A stretch of 64,000 bases of DNA, taken from assembly GCA_004352715.1 (NCBI GenBank), contig SCFE01000012.1, positions 629,392 through 693,391 on the forward strand, given 5' to 3'. The position numbers and the translations under genes were made by a program. The notes under the pieces were generated by a model. The model did no database searches, had not been told where the DNA came from, and saw nothing but the letters and a program-made list of their open reading frames with translations. This stretch comes from Hofstenia miamia. Its lineage: Eukaryota; Xenacoelomorpha; Acoela. Positions 13,134 through 22,633 of this stretch are shown in pieces (position 1 is the stretch's first letter; each line of letters begins with the position of its first letter).

Positions 13134-13587
13134 GAGTGAACTAGTGCAATAGCTATACACAAGAAGCAATACAAAGCGTACATATTTGCCAAATTTTTAA
13201 TGGTCAAATTCAGACTCTTTATGCCTATAATTTTTAAGTGATGAAAACAATTGTGCAACAATTTCATAAAAAGTGTTATATATAAATATTTTTTTCTAAG
13301 TTTATTTTAAGTTCACATTCATAATATTAACTCGATTTTACTTCACATATTTATAATATAGAGTGAACTAGTGCAATAGCTATACACAAGAAGCAATACA
13401 AAGTTTACATATTTGCCAAATTTTTAATGGTCAAATTCAGACTCTTTATGCCTATAATTTTTAAGTGATAAAAACAATTGTGCAACAATTTCATAAAAAG
13501 TGTTATATATAAATATTTTTTTCTAAGTTTATTTTAAGTTCACATTCATAATATTAACTCGATTTTACTTCAAATATTTATAATATA
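13134..13587. repeat. 227-bp tandem duplication
   Basis: The unit starting GAGTGAACTAGTGCAATAGC occupies 13134-13360 and again 13361-13587. Only scattered single-base differences are visible (for example CGTACAT versus TTTACAT). There is no N at the junction, unlike the other local duplications in this window, so this one may be a genuine genomic duplication. Confidence 0.85.
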
Positions 13588-13793
13588 AATTGAAATAATT
13601 TTTTTACTAATTTGAACAAATAAAACTGATTTTTATGCCCCACAAACATGTTGTCTTGGTTACACAGCAAAGTTAAAATTCTACGCAACGCACAGCGACA
13701 AGCCTGTTAATTATGCCAAAATACTATATACTTAATAAGAAATACTATTATATTATATGCTATTCTTCATTAGGCAATTTTTCGTCTTTCCAT

Positions 13794-14162
13794 CAAAGCT
13801 GGACATGGGTCAGTGAACCCAGGATCGTTGGGTCAGATGGGTCGCAATTTTGGGATGATTCGTATGGGTCGTCGGTCATATCACATTAGTCATGACATAT
13901 TATAATTATCATTACTAACATTATGATAGTGATTTTTGTTTGCAGAAATATTATTACTGCATGCACAGCGCAATGCTATGCATCCAGAGACAGTTTTGTC
14001 TCTTTGCATTTTCCTTGAGGCATAAAAGAATAACGTTATTTAAGATTTATTGTTTAATTTTTTCAGCGTAAAATTTAGGTACGAGCTAGGTGTCACATGG
14101 AAGAATGGGTCAGTTCAGAACATGGGTCATGGGCCACATGATGTGACCTATGCCCAGCTCTG
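13794..14162. mobile_element. 369-bp hAT-type MITE with 8-bp target duplication
   Basis: The left terminus CAAAGCTGGACATGGGTCA and the reverse complement of the right terminus, CAGAGCTGGGCATAGGTCA, match at 16 of 19 positions. The flanks CTTTCCAT (13786-13793) and CTTTTCAT (14163-14170) match at 7 of 8. An 8-bp duplication and CA-starting termini are characteristic of hAT elements. The interior is non-coding and contains repeated GGGTCA motifs near both ends, which could be subterminal transposase sites. Confidence 0.75.
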
Positions 14163-14170
14163 CTTTTCAT

Positions 14171-14908
14171 CATTTGTTGATTCAAGTGAGACAATAAAAA
14201 AGCTTGCAAATTACAGACAAACTTAATAAATGTGTGACTTATCAAAATTAATTATTATTCCAACATTTTTTAATAAAGATTTTTCAAAGTGTAAATTTTT
14301 ATTAGTAGAACATGTTTAAAATTTTTTATTTCTATCAGGGTGAGGTGAAGCTATTTCTCTGCTCATTATAACCTAAACAAGTTCAAAATTTAAAGTTGCA
14401 TAAACTGTTATCATCCATTTCGTGCTGCGTTGTTTAGTTCAAATTGACTACTGTCATAACCCGGTCAACAATTTCGTTTGTAAGCATTCCGTTTTTCGAG
14501 AGTTCCAATAGAAATTTTTAAAAAATCATGATTTTGCTATAGCACAAGAATTTTTAATGCGTCTTTTCTTAATAAATATATACACCAGAGATTTTTCAAA
14601 TATTCTGCATATAATGCAAAACTGTATAGTGTATTATTTTTTTAACTAAAATTGAAGTCTTGTGCCGTCTCTATAGAGGATGCCCAGGTTTGTCTATGGA
14701 TCTCCATTTCTCTTGAAATTCCCATGGAAACCCATTAATAAATGAAGGAGTTTTTCAAGGTTTGTATAAATGCAACAATAATGCCTGTGAATTCATTGCT
14801 CAGCTCAACCTGATCCATTATGTCATGATAGAGGCAGTTATCGCGAACCTGATTCAAGTAATGCAACTCAACCACAGAAAGAAGATGAAGACGAAATTTT
14901 TTGCACTA
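14171..14908. other. AT-rich spacer, no gene seen
   Basis: No supported frame or repeat lies between the two hAT-type elements. Confidence 0.5.
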
Positions 14909-14916
14909 CCCTTCAA

Positions 14917-15913
14917 TAGGGCCCGGCCGTATACCGATACTGAAATCGATATTTTGACAATAACGTAAAATCCCGAACCCGCGGTATCTTGCCTAAAAAA
15001 TTGATCGGTAGTCTAATTAATAGTATGTGTGCAACCCCGCAGGTCAATATGAAAACTTTAAATATTTCTGTACGATGTCTGGAATATAGTCCGTTGGAAA
15101 AATCAGGAAATTTCTCAAGAAGAAAGGCCTATTATATTAATCATACAGTTACAATTATTTGGCTGATTAGAGCACAAAAATTTATCAAAAATACCTATTT
15201 ATAGATTTTTCCTTAAGAAAATCAGATTTTATAATATTTTCATTCGCTGCGTTTATTTCTTTGTAACGTGATATTCATGATTATGAAATTTAATCCTTTT
15301 TATTTATGATCAAGGTCGAAAGATCCATTGCAGCTTTAATAATCTAGTGATATGTAACATTTCTGTAAGGTTGCACTCGTTTCTTGCATTTTGAAGTTAA
15401 ACATGCTTCTATGGTTCAGTTAAAAATTCTATTCTCTTTATCAGACCCCCACTTTCAGTAAAATTCATGCAAATTGGCAATTACAAGGTCTAGCGTAGTC
15501 AATGAAGTCAAAATTTAGAAATCAATTCCCTTTTAGATAGGAACTCCGAAAAATGTCATATAAAAAATATAACCATGGTATACTACGACTGCAAAAAATG
15601 ATATTTATTTTTGTTTTTAATTTTAACTTTGTAATGCTGAAATAAACCCCTAAGAAAGTTTCGACCCAAATAATTTCAAATTTCGAGATAAAAATTGGGA
15701 TTTAGATAAATAATGTCAATTTTATAAGAGGAAAGGTAAAGAATTACAACTTAGTAATTACCGGAAATCCTCGGGTATAAGCCTCCACCATGTAGAAGCT
15801 GAACCCCAAAATTTTAAGGCTGTTTTTTAAGTTAAAGTTGTGCAGCGAGTATAAGCGCATCTGCCATGCCAGAATAATTTTGGCCTTCCCACATACGTTA
15901 TCGATTCAATTAA

Positions 15914-15949
<36 letters not shown>

Positions 15950-16242
15950 TATATATATATGCATATATANNNNNNNNNNNNNNNNNNNNNNNNNNNNNNN
16001 NNNNNNNNNNNNNNNNNNNNNNNNNNNNNNNNNNNNNNNNNNNNNNNNNNNNNNNNNNNNNNNNNNNNNNNNNNNNNNNNNNNNNNNNNNNNNNNNNNNN
16101 NNNNNNNNNNNNNNNNNNNNNNNNNNNNNNNNNNNNNNNNNNNNNNNNNNNTATATATATATATATATATATATGCATAGTCATACCGAAACCGCGGTAT
16201 TTTGAGTGATCGACTACCAATTTTTCATACCGTCGGACCCTA
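14917..16242. mobile_element. hAT-type element interrupted by a TA microsatellite and a gap
   Basis: The left end TAGGGCCCGGCCGTATACCG pairs with the right end ATACCGTCGGACCCTA as an imperfect inverted repeat. The flanks CCCTTCAA (14909-14916) and CCCTTTGA (16243-16250) agree at 6 of 8, suggesting an old 8-bp target duplication. Inside, CCGCGGTAT occurs near both ends (about 14980 and 16192). The rest is AT-rich and non-coding, with an expanded TA tract around the 182-base run of N. Confidence 0.55.
15918..16184. repeat. (TA)n/(ATGC-interrupted) microsatellite around an assembly gap
   Basis: Alternating TA with a few GCATA interruptions enters and leaves the run of N at 15970-16151. The gap is almost certainly a collapsed microsatellite, so its true length is unknown. 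Open frames reading YIYIYI here are artefacts. Confidence 0.9.
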
Positions 16243-16250
16243 CCCTTTGA

Positions 16251-16480
16251 CAGTACTGTAGCAGTACAACTGTTGGAGCACCACCTGCCAAACGCAGTCG
16301 TATTGATATAATAGAAAGAAGTCAACACACTTTGCATATGCAGCATACTGGTGTCTCTAAAAATATCTGCCAATGATGCGAAGGGTGCGCAGTACGTTTT
16401 ATCTATACTAGTGTCGTCAGCAGCAGTTACGAGATCCTTCAGCATTGCTGGCGGCATGTTGTCGCTCAAAAAGCGAAAAC
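16251..16480 (-). other. GC-richer reverse-strand open stretch of unknown origin
   Basis: Over about 73 codons the reverse strand is open, from 16469 towards 16251, with a balanced amino-acid mix (SDNMPPAMLKDLVTAADD, YCAPFASLADIF). Base composition is visibly richer in GC than the surroundings. I do not recognise a family. It abuts the right end of the hAT-type element and may be a decayed transposase or foreign fragment, or chance. Confidence 0.25.
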
Positions 16481-17776
16481 TTCCTCAATCTTAAGTGGTA
16501 ATCAAATCTGTATTCATTAGATGCACTCTGACGAAAAAATAATGAATACATTTTACACATTAGTAATTTTTCAGTATATTCACATGTAAGATAGTATACC
16601 CGTGCATATCTACTTTAAATATGATATTTAATTAATCCATTAGAAAACATTATTTTATATATTACAAAGTTTATTTAATATATCAAATGATAAGAAACTA
16701 AACTTGCAATAAATAAAAATTATAGGAAAAATAAAGTACCTAAGTATTGTTTTGGTAACAAATATAAATGTAAAGAACTTAAAAATCGATTTGAAATTTT
16801 CTGGAAATTTTCACAAAATGTTGATGGAAATTTCCATGAATTGGTGTTTTTTTAGTGGAAATCAATTGGAAATAGAAATCGATAATTAGGCTACTGGAAA
16901 AGTCTAAGCATCTTTCCGTCTTTGACACAAAAATGATTTCAATAAATAAAAATTTAATAAATGTGTACAAAATAACGATTAATTTTTTCAGATACTTCAT
17001 AGTACTCTTTCATTCACAAAATTCAGGTGTATCCAAAGATTCTATTAAAACAGCAAATACACACACTTATTTTTAAAATTCGCTATGGTAGTTTGTTTTC
17101 TATTAAAAGAAATAGCATTAACAAGCATGTAGTTCATTTGTAATGCGTAAGTTACTTGCCAGTTGTTTACTCAAGTCAGTACTTTGCCAAGAATCGTTGA
17201 ATTCAAATTAGAAGTACATAAGGTAAGAATTGTAAGAATTGCATTGTCTTTTAACGCTATATGCAGATTTTAACTTATAAATTTAGTCAACTTTTCGAAC
17301 ACAACGATAAATACCTTCCATATATTCAACTACAACAATATTTCTACATATATTATTCAAAAATCTTTGTTATTCTATTTATATTTTCATTTTCCCACTG
17401 GTTACACATTTAAAATTGGAATGTTACGTGCAAATGTATAAATCGAAATTATTTTATTAGCTCGTGTAGCTAATTCATAGTTTGGTCTGCTTCTTATGTA
17501 TTCATTGAAAAGGTGAGTTCAGACATGGTCAACTATAGTTGGCCATTGTTGAGATCAAACAAACCTTTATAGTTTTAACTGTTTTCTTATTCAGAGTATT
17601 AGGTTGTTGTTTCACTGATTTATCTAAAAAATTAACTCATATCTTTATATATATATATATATATATGTGTGTATATATAATACATTAACAGCCTTCAACT
17701 ATAAAAATTATAGACATTTAAGAAATGTTTTGAACCTGATCCATCAATATTTCTTATTCTTCAGGCCCGGCCAAAC
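16481..17776. other. AT-rich spacer with a TA/TG microsatellite
   Basis: No gene is supported. A (TA)n tract with TGTGTG lies at about 17647-17688. Confidence 0.5.
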
Positions 17777-17784
17777 CCAATATA

Positions 17785-19346
17785 CACTAGCGTAGCCCAC
17801 CCCCACTCCCGAGACGAGATCTTGGCAAGTAGTATACTTCTTGTGATTCAATGAATCGATGATGAATCCAAGGAAAGCATTACATTTGTTTGAAATTTGC
17901 GCTCATCATATCAAAATTTTTTAATTAAATATAGTCGGGCGCATGGTGGATCACGAAATTAGCGGGCGACAGCTATCCTACACTTAGAATATTTTCATGC
18001 TGAATCGTACATTTTCTGTAACTTGTATAAATCGTTTATTATGAATAATGCTTTCAGCTGAGGAGTTTGTGAAGCGAATTAAATATCCGGACCTGAAAAT
18101 TACAAATGTAATTGATTCGAGCAGGATGCAACAAATAAAGGAANNNNNNNNNNNNNNNNNNNNNNNNNNNNNNNNNNNNNNNNNNNNNNNNNNNNNNNNN
18201 NNNNNNNNNNNNNNNNNNNNNNNNNNNNNNNNNNNNNNNNNNNNNNNNNNNNNNNNNNNNNNNNNNNNNNNNNNNNNNNNNGATTCGAGCAGGATGCAAC
18301 AAATAAAGGAAAATCGATTCCGACTTGTTCCAGTTGTAAAAACCATAATTGAATGCGGACGAAATGGCTTAGCTTTACGAGGTCATCGGGATTCTGGTCA
18401 CTTCATTTTGATTGAGCCACAAGAATGTGACGGTAATTTTCGATCACAAATTTAGTGAAAAACATCGTAAGAAAAATTCCAAATGAACAGCATTTGTAAT
18501 TTTATTAATGATTTTTTGTGTAATGATCATATACTTGCATGTTATTGCATTAACATCATATTGAATACTGCACTATACTTTTGTTCACCTTTTCAATGCA
18601 TTCATTCATTATATAGACTGCTATATATATGGTGTCATTCTTGTATCAAATTGTTTTTACTGGTCATTTTAGCTAATATATTACAAAATCTGAGTGTAAA
18701 CTGATAATAATCCGCCATAACTACTCGAGAATATAATGTGCATGTATATACTATTACTATGCATAAGTATATTTATACATGTACTTAAAAATCGAATTAG
18801 TATGGATGAAATTTCAAATTTTATATTTTAAATTAAACGAATTCAAAATACGAAATCATAAACAAAGTATATGGATAAGATTACAGGATATATGATCANA
18901 ATGAGCATATACTTGCATGTTATTGCATTAACATTATATTGAATACTGCACTATACTTTTGTTCACCTTTTCAATGCATTCATTCATTATATAGACTGCT
19001 ATATATATGGTGTCATTCTTGTATCAAATTGTTTTTACTGGTCATTTTAATATATTACAAAATCTGAGTGTAAACTGATAATAATCCGCCATAACTACTC
19101 GAGAATATAATGTGCATGTATATACTATTACTATGCATAAGTATATTTATACATGTACTTAAAAATCGAATTAGTATGGATGAAATTTCAAATTTTATAT
19201 TTTAAATTAAACGAATTCAAAATACGAAATCATAAACAAAGTATATGGATAAGATTACAGGATATATGATCATAATGATAAATTATATTGAAATATAACA
19301 AATTATGGTCCGCCCCCCCCGAACGCAAATCCTGGCTACGCTAGTG
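17785..19346 (+). mobile_element. hAT-like element, copy 1 (gapped and partly duplicated)
   Basis: The ends CACTAGCGTAGCC (left) and GGCTACGCTAGTG (right) are inverted repeats. The body matches the copy at 38258-39185 nearly base for base. This copy is inflated by a run of N at 18144-18281, whose two sides both carry GATTCGAGCAGGATGCAACA, and by a single N at 18899, after which 18900-19290 repeats 18520-18898. Its real length is probably close to the 928 bp of copy 2. The right half may derive from another allele or another locus. Confidence 0.7.
18048..18455 (+). pseudogene. ZMYM1/hAT transposase-like fragment, copy 1 (gap-split)
   Basis: The frame starts MLSAEEFVKRIKYPDLKITN, is interrupted by the N run, repeats DSSRMQQIKE on both sides of it, then continues to ALRGHRDSGHFILIEPQE and stops. 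IIECGRNGLALRGHRDSG is the conserved segment at the start of the DUF4371 region of hAT transposases related to ZMYM1 (usual form CGRQGLALRGHRD). Only about 79 real codons remain after the artefactual repeat is discounted, so the catalytic core is absent. A TTTCAG acceptor-like site directly precedes CTGAGGAG, so this may be one captured exon. Confidence 0.65.
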
Positions 19347-20452
19347 AAAAAAACCATTAAATAAAATGTAGATGTTGAAGGAAAAAAATTGAATTTGAGT
19401 TAAATACCATTTTAAAGTTAGTCATTTTGATTTTTTAATATCATTAACTTTANNNNNNNNNNNNNNNNNNNNNNNNNNNNNNNNNNNNNNNNNNNNNNNN
19501 NNNNNNNNNNNNNNNNNNNNNNNNNNNNNNNNNNNNNNNNNNNNNNNNNNNNNNNNNNNNNNNNNNNNNNNNNNNNNNNNNNNNNNNNNNNNNNNNNNNN
19601 NNNNNNNNNNNNNNNNNNNNNNNNNNNNNNNNNNNNNNNNNNNNNNNNNNNNNNNNNNNNNNNNNNNNNNNNNNNNNNNNNNNNNNNNNNNNNNNNNNNN
19701 NNNNNNNNNNNNNNNNNNNNNNNNNNNNNNNNNNNNNNNNNNNNNNNNNNNNNNNNNNNNNNNNNNNNNNNNNNNNNNNNNNNNNNNNNNNNNNNNNNNN
19801 NNNNNNNNNNNNNNNNNNNNNNNNNNNNNNNNNNNNNNNNNNNNNNNNNNNNNNNNNNNNNNNNNNNNNNNNNNNNNNNNNNNNNNNNNNNNNNNNNNNN
19901 NNNNNNNNNNNNNNNNNNNNNNNNNNNNNNNNNNNNNNNNNNNNNNNNNNNNNNNNNNNNNNNNNNNNNNNNNNNNNNNNNNNNNNNNNNNNNNNNNNNN
20001 NNNNNNNNNNNNNNNNNNNNNNNNNNNNNNNNNNNNNNNNNNNNNNNNNNNNNNNNNNNNNNNNNNNNNNNNNNNNNNNNNNNNNNNNNNNNNNNNNNNN
20101 NNNNNNNNNNNNNNNNNNNNNNNNNNNNNNNNNNNNNNNNNNNNNNNNNNNNNNNNNNNNNNNNNNNNNNNNNNNNNNNNNNNNNNNNNNNNNNNNNNNN
20201 NNNNNNNNNNNNNNNNNNNNNNNNNNNNNNNNNNNNNNNNNNNNNNNNNNNNNNNNNNNNNNNNNNNNNNNNNNNNNNNNNNNNNNNNNNNNNNNNNNNN
20301 NNNNNNNNNNNNNNNNNNNNNNNNNNNNNNNNNNNNNNNNNNNNNNNNNNNNNNNNNNNNNNNNNNNNNNNNNNNNNNNNNNNNNNNNNNNNNNNNNNNN
20401 NNNNNNNNNNNNNNNNNNNNNNNNNNNNNNNNNNNNNNNNNNNNNNNNNNNN
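19347..20452. other. Short spacer and exactly 1000-base gap
   Basis: About 105 bases of AT-rich spacer precede a run of exactly 1000 N (19453-20452), a conventional placeholder length for a gap of unknown size. The HUH Rep fragment runs into the gap from the right, so the missing sequence probably includes more of it. Confidence 0.8.
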
Positions 20453-21993
20453 AAATATTTTTCATGTATTGAAATGTCTTGAGACACTCGCCACATTGAC
20501 CTGTTGGCTATTGCAAACCAGCACAAATAATCTGCTGGACGATTGACAAAAAACAATTCAGGAGGTCTAATGGAAAATAGAGTAATGCTATCAATTTTAA
20601 CTTTTTGTGTATAATGATCTTTGATAATGTCTACTTGTCTTTCAGTAAATTGTCGATGCTGAGGTAAATTTAAAACGTCTTTCCTTACTCTAACTGACTC
20701 AATAATTAATGTGTCAGGATTAGTTTGAGTATTATTATTGCACAGTTGGACATGTTTTTGCCGCATTTCTTTTGACTCTGTGCAAATCTTAATAAACTCA
20801 ACATCTGAATGCACGATTTTAAGTCCTAGGGACATCCANCGTAATGCTATCAATTTTACCTTTTTGTGTATAATGGTCTTTGATAATGTCTACTTGTCTC
20901 TCAGTAAATTGTCGATGCTGAGGTAAATTTAAAACGTCTTTCCTTACTCTAACTGACTCAATAATTAATGTGTCAGGATTAGTTTGAGTATTATTATTGC
21001 ACAGTTGGACATGTTTTTGCCGCATTTCTTTTGACTCTGTGCAAATCTTAATAAACTCAACATCTGAATGCACGATTTTAAGTCCTAGGGACATCCAATA
21101 CATTTTTGTGATAGGAAGAAAAGTTGCAATTTCACTATCAATATCAATTTTTTCATTAAGCTCTTTTTGAGCAGCAATGCGGGCGCCAGTAATTTTCGAA
21201 TTTTGTAGTTCATCAAGTTCTACATCAAGTTGGTCCTCCTTATTTCCTGCCTTAATATGAACAATTGATTGCTCGTCAAATGATGCAGCATACTTTGCTA
21301 CATATCTGCTCCTCAAATAAACGTCAGTCAATTGCAGATTTTGACTAGACAACGTCGCAACAAACAATCTTGGATTGCATGGGCTCCAATTTTCTTGAGG
21401 TTGAGCAGGATATTGCCATTTTCCAGCTTTGAGATCCTTNNNNNNNNNNNNNNNNNNNNNNNNNNNNNNNNNNNNNNNNNNNNNNNNNNNNNNNNNNNNN
21501 NNNNNNNNNNNNNNNNNNNNNNNNNNNNNNNNNNNNNNNNNNNNNNNNNNNNNNNNNNATATTGCCATTTTCCAGCTTTGAGATCCTTGCAAACTTTGCC
21601 ATTACTATCTGCCAAATTACAAGAATGGAGAATGTCAAGAGCTTCTAAGGTGTGATTTACATCAACTTCAATTAATGCATACTCAGAATTTGGAGGATGC
21701 TTAGGAACTCTGCATACCTTCTCTCCACTTGAATTCTTTTTAAGACATCGAAATTGTGAGTTTTCACAACTATGCTGTTGAATGAGAGCTGCGTTTTCAA
21801 TTGCATTGATAAATTGATCTTCACTGGTGATAAGCCCTTCATCAACCCATTTGTCGTAATTAATTTTAAGAAACATGTCACGCTGGGAACATGCCACATG
21901 ATTTTGAGCTCTACTGCTAGTGGGAGGGTCTCTAGTTGCAATTAAGGCATGAATGTGTGGTAAATTTCCACCTTCATTCCAACAGAGAGAATG
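20453..21993 (-). pseudogene. Helitron-type Rep (HUH endonuclease) fragment
   Basis: Reading the reverse strand from 21993, the frame opens with WNEGGNLPHIHALIATRD. PHIH is the HUH metal-binding motif of rolling-circle Rep proteins, in the GxLPHxH context of Helitrons. A Cys/His-rich stretch follows (HSCENSQFRC, CRVPKHPP), as found after the HUH motif in Helitron Rep. Then comes RSRYVAKYAASFDE, with the YxxKY arrangement of the tyrosine motif, and later SIRPPELFFV just before the 1000-N gap. No helicase motif is visible because the sequence ends in the gap. A 119-base N run (21440-21558) and a single N at 20839 both have the same coding sequence on their two sides, so these are overlapping contig ends. 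At the 5' side the frame meets a TAG near 21994, where unrelated sequence begins. A Helentron or another HUH mobile element is possible. Confidence 0.6.
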
Positions 21994-21999
21994 CTATTC

Positions 22000-22175
22000 C
22001 CACTGGGAAAGGAACTTCTATTAACACACAAGTAACAAGCAATAATAGAAAGTTAGAAACACCAAAAGTAAATGAACAAAAGGGAATGGAAATACAAATG
22101 TTATTAAGAAAGTTTTCCAAGAATGAGCCCCAGAACTTTGACAATATAAGGACACAATTTTTAAAACTATTGTAA
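22000..22175 (+). CDS. C-terminal part of a small Lys/Asn-rich protein upstream of the capsid gene (copy 1)
   Basis: I do not recognise the family. The forward frame ends with KFSKNEPQNFDNIRTQF and a short leucine-rich tail before TAA at 22173-22175. Upstream of about 22000 the same frame runs over the antisense of the HUH Rep fragment and should not be read as protein. A second, diverged copy of the same segment precedes the capsid gene at 22405-22577. The two differ by a 15-nt length change that keeps the frame and by mostly conservative substitutions (Glu/Asp, Arg/Lys, Gln/Arg), which hints at coding constraint. By position it could be a small virion or accessory protein of the capsid-bearing element, but this is inference. 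Confidence 0.4.
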
Positions 22176-22221
22176 ATTAATTTCACATGGAAAATGCTTT
22201 TCTTTTTTTCTTTTTCCTTTA

Positions 22222-22343
22222 TATAGTATAATCTGCATAAATTCTAAGTGGAACATCTACTTTATAATGATAATTTTTAAATTTAATTTGATCTTCTTTG
22301 GGAAAATATAATTGTGTTGTGTCTTCATTTTTACATAATCTAA
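22222..22343 (-). pseudogene. Polinton-type protein-primed DNA polymerase B fragment
   Basis: On the reverse strand about 37 codons are open and read IKFKNYHYKVDVPLRIYADY before a stop. This matches the segment around exonuclease motif I of protein-primed family B polymerases of Polintons/Mavericks, typically FKN...VPFxIYADFE. Here the DFE triad has become DYT exactly where the sequence switches to the AT-rich stretch shared with the capsid promoter region. The fragment is bounded on the other side by a single N at 22344. It is therefore a broken piece, opposite in direction to the capsid gene. The identification rests on one short but characteristic motif. Confidence 0.5.
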
Positions 22344-22404
22344 NAGAATACTCCCCCTTTAAGGGAAACAAATTTGAAGGGAAGGCCCCCTTCCCAGTAA
22401 AATA

Positions 22405-22577
22405 ATTTTTCTTTTACCACTGGGAAATGAACTTCTATTAACACACAAGTAACAAGCAATAATAAAACACCAAATGAACAAAAGGGAATGGATATACAAA
22501 TGTTGTTAAAAAAGTTTTCCAAGAATGAGCCCCAGAAGTTTGACAATATAAGGACACGATTTTTAAAACTATTGTAA
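22405..22577 (+). CDS. Second copy of the small upstream protein segment
   Basis: The frame reading NEQKGMDIQMLLKKFSKN continues to a TAA just before the capsid-gene leader. It parallels copy 1 at 22000-22175 but carries a TGA where copy 1 has GGA (within TGKGTSINT), so an intact protein would have to start downstream of it. The 45-60 bp after its stop, ending in a TATATAGTATA box, lead directly into the capsid ATG, which suggests this is the authentic upstream neighbour. Confidence 0.4.
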
Positions 22578-22585
22578 ATTAATTT

Positions 22586-22633
22586 CACATGGAAAATGCT
22601 TTTCTTTTTTTCTTTTTCCTTTATATAGTATAA
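22586..22633 (+). promoter_or_regulatory. Pyrimidine tract and TATA-like box before the capsid ATG
   Basis: A CTTTTCTTTTTTTC tract is followed by CTTTATATAGTATAA immediately before the ATG at 22634. The same leader occurs at 22175-22230 beyond copy 1 of the small upstream frame, where it runs into the polymerase fragment and not into a capsid gene. Confidence 0.35.

Noticed and set aside
15838-16209. Open frames rich in alternating Tyr and Ile
   Set aside because: They are translations of a TA microsatellite and a run of N.
19422-20853. Long reverse frames of 347 and 467 codons
   Set aside because: They are open only because they span the 1000-base run of N.
21936-21999. An N-terminal extension of the small frame upstream of the capsid gene
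   Set aside because: This part is the antisense of the HUH Rep motif and is not shared by the second copy.
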